In this document: positions 14,530-21,673 of the stretch, in pieces
Position numbering within the stretch: the first letter of the stretch is position 1
How the letters are laid out: each line of letters opens with the position of its first letter
Assembly (NCBI GenBank): GCA_020025475.1
Contig: JAHHSA010000019.1
Coordinates: 1-29,774 of the forward strand
Direction: 5' to 3'
Origin: Oscillibacter sp.
GTDB lineage: Bacteria; Bacillota; Clostridia; Oscillospirales; Oscillospiraceae
Length of the DNA stretch: 29,774 nucleotides
Notes under the pieces: generated by a model
Told to the model about the DNA's origin: nothing
What the model saw: only the letters and a program-made list of their open reading frames with translations
Databases searched by the model: none
Translations under genes and position numbers: made by a program

Positions 14530-15813
14530 ATGGAAATTGAAGCAATGTATCAGCAGCTCGGCGTCAGCCGTCCCGTCTACGAATACGGCGAGTCTGTCCT
14601 GCGGGACCTTCGGGAACGCTTTGAAGAGATTGACCGTGTGGCAGAGTACAACCAAGGGAAGGTTCTCGCTGCCATGCAGCACAACCGGGTCAACGCCACT
14701 CACTTTGCGGCCACAACCGGCTACGGCTATGACGATGCCGGCCGCGACAACCTGGAAAAGGTCTACGCCGATGTGTTCCACACTGAGGCCGCTCTGGTCC
14801 GTCCCCAGATTACCTGCGGCACCCACGCCCTGACGGTGGCTCTGTCCGCCAACCTGCTGCCCGGTGATGAGCTGCTCTCCCCGGTGGGAGCCCCCTATGA
14901 CACCCTGGAGGAAGTCATTGGCATCCGTCCCAGCACCTGTTCCCTAAAGGAATACGGCGTCACCTACGCCCAGGCTGACCTGAAGGAAGACGGAAGCTTT
15001 GACTATGACGCCATTCGTTCCAAAATCAACGAACGAACCAAGCTTATCACCATCCAGCGCTCCAAGGGCTATGCCACCCGCCCATCCTTCTCCGTGCAGC
15101 AGATTGGCGAGCTGATTGCCTTCTGCAAGGGCATCAAGCCTGACGTCAAGGTCATGGTGGACAACTGCTACGGCGAGTTCGTGGAGCCCATTGAGCCGTC
15201 CGATGTGGGCGCTGACATGGTGGTAGGCAGCCTCATCAAGAATCCCGGCGGCGGCTTGGCCCCCATCGGTGGCTACATCTGCGGCACCAGGGAGTGCGTG
15301 GAGCGCTGTGCCTATCGTTTGTCCGCTCCCGGCCTGGGCCAGGAAGTCGGTGCAAACCTCGGTCTGATGCCCGCTTTCTATCAGGGCCTGTTCCTCTCCC
15401 CCACCGTCACCTCCGGTGCCCTCAAGGGCGCTGTGTTTGCCGCCAATATCTATGAGAAGCTGGGCTTCGCCTGCGTTCCATCTGCAAGCGAGGATCGTCA
15501 TGACATCATCCAGGCCGTGACCCTGGGCAGCCCTGAAGGCATGGTGGCCTTCTGCCAGGGCATCCAGGCAGCCGCCCCTGTGGACAGCTATGTCACTCCA
15601 GAGCCCTGGGCTATGCCCGGCTACGACACTGACGTGATCATGGCTGCCGGTGCCTTTGTACAAGGCAGCTCCATTGAGCTCTCCGCCGACGGTCCTATCC
15701 GGGAGCCCTATGCCGTCTATTTTCAGGGCGGTCTCACCTGGTATCACGCTAAGTTGGGTATCCTGATGAGCCTGCAGAAGATGGTAGAAGCTGGTCTCGT
15801 CCAACTGCCCTGA
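14530..15813 (+). CDS. Methionine gamma-lyase family PLP enzyme (aluminium-resistance family, YnbB-like)
   Basis: A 427-residue protein of the Met_gamma_lyase family (PF06838), long annotated as aluminium resistance protein; Bacillus ynbB is a member. The fold is type I PLP: CGTHALTVAL near residue 96 holds the phosphate-binding turn, MVDNCYGEF (209-217) the cofactor aspartate, and GSLIKNPGGG the Schiff-base lysine (Lys237). The closing region FQGGLTWYHAKLGILMSL is typical. The physiological substrate is not settled and true methionine gamma-lyase activity should not be assumed. The ribosome-binding site is AGAGGAAG. It is monocistronic, with its own promoter. Confidence 0.93.
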   Translation: MEIEAMYQQLGVSRPVYEYGESVLRDLRERFEEIDRVAEYNQGKVLAAMQHNRVNATHFAATTGYGYDDAGRDNLEKVYADVFHTEAALVRPQITCGTHALTVALSANLLPGDELLSPVGAPYDTLEEVIGIRPSTCSLKEYGVTYAQADLKEDGSFDYDAIRSKINERTKLITIQRSKGYATRPSFSVQQIGELIAFCKGIKPDVKVMVDNCYGEFVEPIEPSDVGADMVVGSLIKNPGGGLAPIGGYICGTRECVERCAYRLSAPGLGQEVGANLGLMPAFYQGLFLSPTVTSGALKGAVFAANIYEKLGFACVPSASEDRHDIIQAVTLGSPEGMVAFCQGIQAAAPVDSYVTPEPWAMPGYDTDVIMAAGAFVQGSSIELSADGPIREPYAVYFQGGLTWYHAKLGILMSLQKMVEAGLVQLP

Positions 15814-15885
15814 TTTCCATACCCCAACCTGCAGGCTGTCTAAAAACTGTGCCGCGGACGTTTGATCGTGAGTAGCAGGAAATGT

Positions 15886-15960
15886 GTGCAAGGGCTTCCA
15901 GATCCCTTGCACGTAAAATAAACTTTGAAAAGGCTGAAATGGGCTTCAGCTTGTCAAAAG
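15886..15960. repeat. Cluster of two hairpins downstream of the PLP enzyme gene
   Basis: A 9-base perfect inverted repeat (15886-15894 with 15904-15912) is followed by a 6-base stem in the GGCTGAA / TTCAGC region around 15932-15952. Together with the terminator at 15972-16010 they make three hairpins in 125 bases. This may be a small intergenic repeat element, but copy number cannot be judged from one window. Confidence 0.4.
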
Positions 15961-15971
15961 TGATTGTGATA

Positions 15972-16010
15972 AACAAAGATCGTGGAAGCCATGCTTCCAC
16001 GATCTTTGTT
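15972..16010 (-). terminator. Bidirectional terminator between two convergent genes
   Basis: An 18-base perfect inverted repeat (15972-15989 with 15993-16010) with a 3-base loop. It overlaps the stop codon of the minus-strand DUF368 gene and ends in a T-rich stretch in both directions, so it can serve both convergent transcripts. Confidence 0.85.
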
Positions 16011-16848
16011 ACGCTTTTACACGCTCGTCCAGCCGCGCCATACCATAGGCCAGCAGGAACCCGGCTACACAGCACACCGCCGAAAGAGCTGCCTCTCCCA
16101 CACTGGTGTAGACCGTTGGGATAATAACCAGGGTGGATGCCACCACAATCCCCAAAATGCCATGGTAGGCCACCGCATAGTGCTTTTTGAAAAACCAGGT
16201 TACAAGCCGGGCCAGCAGGGCGATGGTGATAAACATGCCAGGAAGTGCAGCAGAGAGCACCAGCAAGTCCAAATTCGCAAGGCCCTCCAGCATGGGGCGA
16301 TACAGCCCCAGGGCCATCATCACCGTGGAGGAGGTCATTCCCGGAATCACAATGCCCATGCCCCACAGAACGCCGCAGAAATTGTAGGCCCAGAAGTTGG
16401 GCTCCACCGTTATCTCTGCCACATGGCTGAGATAAAAGAGACCTGCAAATACAGAACCAGCAAAGAGACAAAAACTGACCCAGGAGGTGCCTGCGCGCCC
16501 TTCCTTTCCAGCCTCCCGGAACAGAGATGGGATCGTTCCAACGATCAGCCCGATAAACAGCCAGATAGTCACCGTGCCGGAGAGGTTCAACGCCGCCGAA
16601 ATGCCCTTGGCAAATCCCAAAAAACCCAGGACCCACCCAATAATGATAGGTGGGAACCATGGCAGATACTTGGGAATGGCCGTTTTGGGATGCGTCAGGA
16701 TCTCCATAAAAGGCCGGTAGATATCAAAGGCCACCGCCAGCACACCGCCCGAGACGCCCGGCAATATTGCACCAGCTCCGATCAGCAGTCCACAGAGCAG
16801 GTTCCGCAGCCAATGTATGATCTCATTTTGATCTCTCATTCGTTTCAA
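16009..16848 (-). CDS. DUF368 membrane protein (PopT-type polyprenyl-phosphate transporter)
   Basis: A 279-residue polytopic membrane protein of the DUF368 family. Members studied in other bacteria (PopT) return undecaprenyl phosphate, the lipid carrier of cell-wall synthesis, across the membrane. The sequence shows about eight hydrophobic segments and the family motifs GAILPGVSGGVLAVAFDIY (residues 26-44) and the related second copy GIVIPGMTSSTVMMALGLY (about 165-183), a repeat pattern of inverted-repeat carriers. The start is a TTG with GGAGG seven bases upstream; the ATG three codons later is too far from it. Function is by family; specificity is not proven here. Confidence 0.92.
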   Translation of the reverse strand: MKRMRDQNEIIHWLRNLLCGLLIGAGAILPGVSGGVLAVAFDIYRPFMEILTHPKTAIPKYLPWFPPIIIGWVLGFLGFAKGISAALNLSGTVTIWLFIGLIVGTIPSLFREAGKEGRAGTSWVSFCLFAGSVFAGLFYLSHVAEITVEPNFWAYNFCGVLWGMGIVIPGMTSSTVMMALGLYRPMLEGLANLDLLVLSAALPGMFITIALLARLVTWFFKKHYAVAYHGILGIVVASTLVIIPTVYTSVGEAALSAVCCVAGFLLAYGMARLDERVKA

Positions 16849-16899
16849 AGATACGCCTCCAACCTTCCATGCAGGAAGGCGTTTTCTCGATTTGTAACC

Positions 16900-16928
16900 A
16901 TAATATCATTCTTGCCCAACAGTTGCAA
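16900..16928 (-). promoter_or_regulatory. Promoter of the DUF368 gene
   Basis: On the minus strand TTGCAA (16928-16923) and TATTAT (16905-16900) are 17 bases apart. A small stem (CCTTCC with GGAAGG, about 16863-16879) lies in the leader just ahead of the ribosome-binding site. Confidence 0.7.
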
Positions 16929-17057
16929 TCTAAACCGCCGTCTGTCGGATCTCATTTTTGCTCTTTTTTGACAACCTCCTTTTGCACGCAGTTGTCTTTG
17001 TGCAGTGTGTCTGTTTTTGTTGCCGAGCAGGCGGATATATTATGTTATTTTTGTATG

Positions 17058-17086
17058 TTGACAGAAAAAGCGATAGCGTGTAATCT
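17058..17086 (+). promoter_or_regulatory. Promoter of the metNIQ T-box leader
   Basis: A perfect TTGACA (17058-17063) lies 17 bases ahead of TAATCT (17081-17086), a poor -10; TGTAAT at 17079-17084 is the alternative. The stretch 16929-17057 between this and the divergent promoter is AT-rich, and I see nothing else in it. Confidence 0.6.
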
Positions 17087-17121
17087 ATATAGCAGATAAC
17101 AACACAACATATTCGAATCAT

Positions 17122-17386
17122 AAAGACGATGAAGAGAAGAGTAACCAGAATGATCCGGCACAGAGAGCCTCCATTGGTGGGAAGAGGCGCGGAAGGGTCT
17201 GGTGAACATGGTCTCGGAGTCGCGTGGTCGACTGCATCTGCATAGGCCGCGCCGGGAATGCGCCCGTCACAGCGCAGGAGTGTGATGGCACTCTATAAGG
17301 CCGCTTCCGTGAGGAAGTGTGCGAAGCAAGGTGGTACCACGGCGTTTTACGTTCGTCCTTGATGCATGGCATCAGGGGCGTTTTTT
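17122..17386 (+). promoter_or_regulatory. T-box leader of metNIQ (methionine)
   Basis: A T-box riboswitch ahead of the methionine importer. Stem I features include AGAGAG (about 17162) and the GGTGGGAAGAGGC region; the specifier is an AUG codon in GAACATGGTC (17208-17210), matching tRNA-Met. The T-box sequence AAGGTGGTACCACGG spans 17328-17342. A 12-base stem (17354-17365 with 17369-17380) followed by TTTTTT is the terminator. Uncharged tRNA-Met should favour the antiterminator. The ribosome-binding site of metN follows within 25 bases. Confidence 0.94.
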
Positions 17387-17418
17387 ATTGCCCGAAAGAG
17401 AAAAAGGAGTGGAGCAAA

Positions 17419-18444
17419 TTGAGTCAGCCTATTATTCAAATCAAAAATCTTAATAAGACATACGGAAGTGGAGACGGCGCCGTCAGCGCCCTGCAGGACA
17501 TCAACCTGAACATTGAAAAGGGCGATATTTACGGAATCATAGGTCTCTCCGGTGCAGGAAAGAGCACTCTCGTCCGCTGCATCAATCTGTTGGAGCGCCC
17601 CACCTCCGGTGAGATCATTGTAGACGGCCAGGACCTGACAGTGCTCTCCCCAAAAGCGCTAAGGGAGGCCCGCCGGAATGTGACCATGATCTTCCAGAGC
17701 TTCAATCTGCTGATGCAGCGCAGCTGCATCAAGAACATCTGCTTCCCTATGGAGCTCTCCGGCGTTCCTGCTGCGCAGGCACGAAAGCGGGGATTGGAGC
17801 TTTTGAACCTAGTAGGCCTGGCGGACAAAGCAGACGCTTACCCCGCACAGCTCTCCGGCGGGCAGAAGCAGCGCATTGCCATTGCACGGGCTCTGGCCAC
17901 CAATCCCAAGGTACTGCTCTGCGACGAAGCCACTTCCGCCCTGGACCCCACTACTACCGCCTCCATTCTCTCCCTTCTCAAGGATCTGAACCAGAAGCTG
18001 GGGGTCACAGTGGTGATCATTACCCACCAGATGCAGGTCATTGAAGACATTTGTTCCCAAGTGGCCATTCTGGACGGCGGCGTGATTGCCGAGTCCGGTG
18101 CCGTTGAGGAGATTTTTTCCAATCCCAAGACCGCAGCAGCCCGGAAGCTGGTCTACCCCGGCGGCGTCCAGGTCTCTCAGTATCCCGTCTCTACCAGGGC
18201 CGTTCGAATCTCTTTCAATGGCGGCACGGTGTATCAGCCTCTGATCTCCTCCCTCGCCATTGAATGCGGCGTAAAGGTCAGCATCCTGGGTGCTGATACC
18301 CGCAGCATTGATGGCAGAGCCTTCGGCACCATGCTGCTGGGCTTACCAAACAATGCAGCGGATGCCTCCAAGGCTCTCCGCTACTTGAAGTCCCAACCCA
18401 ATATCACCATTGAGGAGGTGAATGAAAATGTTGAAAGTGCTTGA
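17419..18444 (+). CDS. metN: Methionine ABC transporter ATP-binding protein
   Basis: A 341-residue ATPase that powers methionine import with MetI and MetQ. Walker A is GLSGAGKST, the signature LSGGQKQRIAIARAL, Walker B VLLCDEATSALDP and the switch histidine lies in ITHQM. The C-terminal NIL domain (about residues 265-341), which binds methionine and feeds back on transport in other MetN proteins, is complete. The frame is open back into the T-box, but the TTG at 17419 with AGGAG nine bases upstream is the sensible start. It overlaps metI by 23 bases. Confidence 0.97.
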   Translation: MSQPIIQIKNLNKTYGSGDGAVSALQDINLNIEKGDIYGIIGLSGAGKSTLVRCINLLERPTSGEIIVDGQDLTVLSPKALREARRNVTMIFQSFNLLMQRSCIKNICFPMELSGVPAAQARKRGLELLNLVGLADKADAYPAQLSGGQKQRIAIARALATNPKVLLCDEATSALDPTTTASILSLLKDLNQKLGVTVVIITHQMQVIEDICSQVAILDGGVIAESGAVEEIFSNPKTAAARKLVYPGGVQVSQYPVSTRAVRISFNGGTVYQPLISSLAIECGVKVSILGADTRSIDGRAFGTMLLGLPNNAADASKALRYLKSQPNITIEEVNENVESA

Positions 18445-19120
18445 GATATTTACCAGTGCCTTTTGGGTAAAGTACGGTGCTATTCTGGCGGATGGCCTGA
18501 TAGACACCTTGATTATGACCTTCGTGGCCACCCTCTTCGCCTATCTGCTGGGTCTGCCTCTGGGTGTGATTCTCACTGCCACCCAGCCTCATGGCATAAC
18601 ACCCAACGCCGTCATCAATCGCATTCTGGGCGGCATCGTCAATATTGGGCGCTCCATCCCCTTTCTGGTTCTGATGCTGGCCATTATGCCTTTCACCAAA
18701 TTAATCGTCGGTACGCGCTTGGGAATCCGGGGTGCCGTCGTCCCGCTGGTCATTTCCGCCGCCCCTTTCATTGCACGTATGGTAGAAACCTCCCTGGCAG
18801 AGGTGGACAGCGGCGTGGTGGAAGCAGCTGAGTCCATGGGTGCCTCTCCTTTCCAGATTATCTGGAAGGTCTATCTCCCGGAGGCCAAGCCCTCCCTGGT
18901 GCTGGGCGGGGCCATTTCCGTGGTAACGATTCTGGCCTATACCGCCATTGCAGGCAGTGTCGGTGCTGGCGGTCTGGGTGATTTGGCAATTCGTTACGGC
19001 CACGCCAGATATGAGACCGGCGTGATGGTCGTCACCGTGATTCTGCTGATCCTGCTGGTGCAGCTTATTCAATTCCTGTTTAACCGCGTCTCTGCAAAGG
19101 TCGACAAGCGCCTGAGATAA
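18422..19120 (+). CDS. metI: Methionine ABC transporter permease
   Basis: A 232-residue permease with five or so membrane segments and the EAA coupling motif AAESMGASPFQIIWKVYLPEAKP in part (near residues 138-160), which docks onto MetN. Length and motifs match MetI. Two ATG codons (18422 and 18428) share a GAGGAGGTGA ribosome-binding site located inside the end of metN; the second has the better spacing. It lies between metN and metQ in one operon under the Met T-box. Confidence 0.96.
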   Translation: MKMLKVLEIFTSAFWVKYGAILADGLIDTLIMTFVATLFAYLLGLPLGVILTATQPHGITPNAVINRILGGIVNIGRSIPFLVLMLAIMPFTKLIVGTRLGIRGAVVPLVISAAPFIARMVETSLAEVDSGVVEAAESMGASPFQIIWKVYLPEAKPSLVLGGAISVVTILAYTAIAGSVGAGGLGDLAIRYGHARYETGVMVVTVILLILLVQLIQFLFNRVSAKVDKRLR

Positions 19121-19203
19121 TCTATCCCCCTGAGCGGTCCTATCAATCGTCCCACAGCGAAATTATATCACCACAACATATCTTATTTTTGGAGGAATGT
19201 ATC

Positions 19204-19998
19204 ATGAAAAAAGTTTTGACTCTCACTCTGACCCTGGCACTGGCCTTGTCCCTCACCGCCTGCGGCGGCAAGGAGGAAAACACCACCATCTCTGTAGCCG
19301 CTTCTACCACGCCCCACGCTGAGATTCTGGAGGTCTGCGTACCCATTCTGGCCGAGAAAGGCTTTACCCTGGAAATCCATGAGTACAGTGACTATGTGAT
19401 TCCCAACACTGCTGTGGAGGACGGTGAGGAGACCGCCAACTACTTCCAGCACCAGCCCTACCTGGACGACTTCAACGCTGAGCGCGGCACCCACATTGTG
19501 GGAGTGGCTGGCGTTCATGTGGAGCCCATGGCCATCTACGCCGGTAAGACCGACTCTCTGGACGCACTGCCTGACGGTGCTTCCATTGCCGTTCCAAACG
19601 ATGCCACCAACGAAGGCCGTGCCCTTCTGCTGCTGGAGTCCCAGGGTCTGATCAAGCTGAGAGAGGACGCCGGTCTCACCGCTACCCCCAATGACATTGT
19701 AGAGAACCCCAAGAACCTGGTCTTCCAGGAGGTGGAGGCTATGACGCTTACCAGCATTTTGTCCGACGTGAATCTGGCAGTTATCAACTCCAACTATGCG
19801 CTGGGTGCCGGCTTCAACCCCGTGAAGGATTCTCTGGTCATCGAATCCGCTGATTCTCCCTATGTGAATATCCTGGCCGTCAAGGAAGGCAATGAGCAGA
19901 ATGAGGCCGTTCTGGCCCTGGTGGACGCTCTCCATTCCGACACTGTCCGTGACTTCATCAATGAGAAGTTCGACGGTGCTGTGGTTCCCGCATTCTAA
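19204..19998 (+). CDS. metQ: Methionine-binding lipoprotein
   Basis: A 264-residue substrate-binding lipoprotein of the MetQ/NlpA family. The signal peptide ends in the lipobox LTAC (Cys20), followed by GGKEE. Family motifs include ASTTPHAEILE, NYFQHQPYLDDFN and PNDATNEGRALLLLESQGLIKL. The start at 19204 has GGAGG eight bases upstream; a start five codons earlier would overlap that site. It closes the metNIQ operon, 83 bases after metI, and is followed by a strong terminator. Confidence 0.97.
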   Translation: MKKVLTLTLTLALALSLTACGGKEENTTISVAASTTPHAEILEVCVPILAEKGFTLEIHEYSDYVIPNTAVEDGEETANYFQHQPYLDDFNAERGTHIVGVAGVHVEPMAIYAGKTDSLDALPDGASIAVPNDATNEGRALLLLESQGLIKLREDAGLTATPNDIVENPKNLVFQEVEAMTLTSILSDVNLAVINSNYALGAGFNPVKDSLVIESADSPYVNILAVKEGNEQNEAVLALVDALHSDTVRDFINEKFDGAVVPAF

Positions 19999-20012
19999 TA
20001 GTAAGTTGGAAC

Positions 20013-20051
20013 AAAAGCCCTGGATTTGCACTGCAAATCCAGGGCTTTTTT
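20013..20051 (+). terminator. Terminator of metNIQ
   Basis: A near-perfect stem of about 17 bases around a very small loop at 20030-20031 ends in TTTTTT. It begins 15 bases after the metQ stop. Confidence 0.93.
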
Positions 20052-20171
20052 GTATAATTTTTTCAAAAAACTCATGGTTATTTCAATACTATCGTGCTAA
20101 AATAAGAATTTGTAAAAACTTTGTATCAGAAATACCAAGGCAAAATTATCAATGAAACGGGGTCCCCATCC

Positions 20172-21569
20172 ATGGCACACAAGCCCAGCAAACAATATGA
20201 AATGGATTTGACCAGCGGGTCCATCTTTCCCACGCTGCTGAAATTCACCTTCCCTCTGATGTTCTCCGGCATTTTACAACTCTTATTCAATGCAGCAGAT
20301 ATCGTGGTAGTGGGCCGCTACGCCGGCGACAACTCGCTGGCCGCTGTCGGCTCCAACGCCTCCCTTATCACCCTCCTGGTGAATCTGTTCATTGGTCTGT
20401 CCGTTGGCTCCAATATTCTGGCTTCCCGCCAGTACGGCGCCCAAGACCGTGAGGGCATCCAGCAAACAGTCCACACCTCCATCCTGCTGAGTCTGGTCAG
20501 CGGCATATTGCTGGCTGTAGTGGGCTTCTTTGGTGCCTCTACCTTCGTCCATTGGATGCAGTCTCCTCCGCAGGTCATCGACCTGGCTGCGCTGTACCTG
20601 CGGATCTACTTCCTCGGAATGCCTGCCACCATGCTCTATAACTTCGGCTCCGCCTTGCTGCGGGCCGTCGGCGACACCCGCCGCCCCCTGTTCTACCTCT
20701 TTATTGCAGGCGTCATCAACGTGGTATTGAACCTCTACTTCGTGATCGTTGCAGACATGGACGTGGCCGGTGTGGCACTTGCCACCGTGATCTCCCAGTG
20801 TGTATCGGCCTTCCTGGTGCTGCGGTGCATGATCCGGGATATGGGCTGCATACATCTGGACCTACACAAGCTCCGCTTCCACGGTGTCCGGGTCAGGCAA
20901 ATTTTGCAGACCGGCCTCCCCGCCGGCTTTCAGGGCATTCTGTTTGCTCTTTCCAACGTGGTGATCCAGTCCTCTCTCAACTCCTTCGGTGAGATCGTGG
21001 TAGCAGGCAACTCCGCCGCCGCCAACCTGGAAGCCTTCGTCTACAACTCTATGAACGCCGTCTATCAGGCCAATATGTCCATCACCAGCGCCAACCTGGG
21101 TGCCGGTCGGATAGATCGCATCCGGCCCATTCTGGTGCGCGCCCAGGCTCTCGTTCTGGTCATCGGCGTCACCATGGGTGTCACCTTTACTTACTTTGGT
21201 CCTCAGCTGCTGGGAATCTACTCGGAGAATCCCGCTGTCATCGCTGCGGGTATGGACCGCATGGTAATCAACTGCCTGCTCTTCGCCCTCTGCGGCATCA
21301 TGGATGTGATGGTGGGCTCCATCCGCGGTATCGGCTATTCCGTGATGCCCATGCTGGTGTCCCTGATCGGCGCCTGCGGCCTGCGTCTTGTGTGGATCCA
21401 CACTGTGTTCAAAATTCCCGCTTATCACACTCCCACCGGCATCTACTGGTCCTATCCCCTGTCCTGGGCCGCAACCTTCCTTGCACATCTCGTGTGCTTT
21501 ATCTTCGCCATGCGTCATCTGCGCCGCAGTATGCAAAGTGATGCTGAACCCATGGTTCCCCAGCCGTAA
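20172..21569 (+). CDS. MATE family multidrug/sodium antiporter
   Basis: A 465-residue membrane protein of the MATE family with about 12 membrane segments. Family marks include GSIFPTLLKFTFPLMFSGILQ at the start (in part), LFNAADIVVVGRYAG, and the second-half copy of the same pattern (IVVAGNSAAANLEAFVY). Such proteins export cationic drugs or metabolites using a sodium or proton gradient; the substrate is unknown. The start at 20172 has no good ribosome-binding site: the only G-rich run (20159-20162) sits in the palindrome GGGGTCCCC. A 19-codon frame starting at 20152 with a better site overlaps it, so translation may be coupled. Confidence 0.93.
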   Translation: MAHKPSKQYEMDLTSGSIFPTLLKFTFPLMFSGILQLLFNAADIVVVGRYAGDNSLAAVGSNASLITLLVNLFIGLSVGSNILASRQYGAQDREGIQQTVHTSILLSLVSGILLAVVGFFGASTFVHWMQSPPQVIDLAALYLRIYFLGMPATMLYNFGSALLRAVGDTRRPLFYLFIAGVINVVLNLYFVIVADMDVAGVALATVISQCVSAFLVLRCMIRDMGCIHLDLHKLRFHGVRVRQILQTGLPAGFQGILFALSNVVIQSSLNSFGEIVVAGNSAAANLEAFVYNSMNAVYQANMSITSANLGAGRIDRIRPILVRAQALVLVIGVTMGVTFTYFGPQLLGIYSENPAVIAAGMDRMVINCLLFALCGIMDVMVGSIRGIGYSVMPMLVSLIGACGLRLVWIHTVFKIPAYHTPTGIYWSYPLSWAATFLAHLVCFIFAMRHLRRSMQSDAEPMVPQP

Positions 21570-21580
21570 CAACAGTTTCT

Positions 21581-21632
21581 TATACAGCAATGGAGCGTAT
21601 CGAAATTCGATACGCTCCATTGCTCATGTATA
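21581..21632. repeat. Long perfect palindrome between the MATE gene and addA
   Basis: Arms of 18 bases (21587-21604 with 21606-21623) match perfectly around one central A, and TATACA (21581-21586) matches TGTATA (21627-21632) outside. There is no T tract on either strand. It lies between two convergent genes and probably blocks transcription as a cruciform or very stable hairpin; a protein site is the alternative. Confidence 0.7.
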
Positions 21633-21673
21633 ATCATCCGCGGCCCCTTCTTAGAGACGTTCTGTCCCGATGC

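Noticed and set aside
13418..15912. Minus-strand open frames opposite the NlpC/P60 gene and the PLP enzyme gene
   Set aside because: They are shadows of well-identified plus-strand genes, with no independent start signals.
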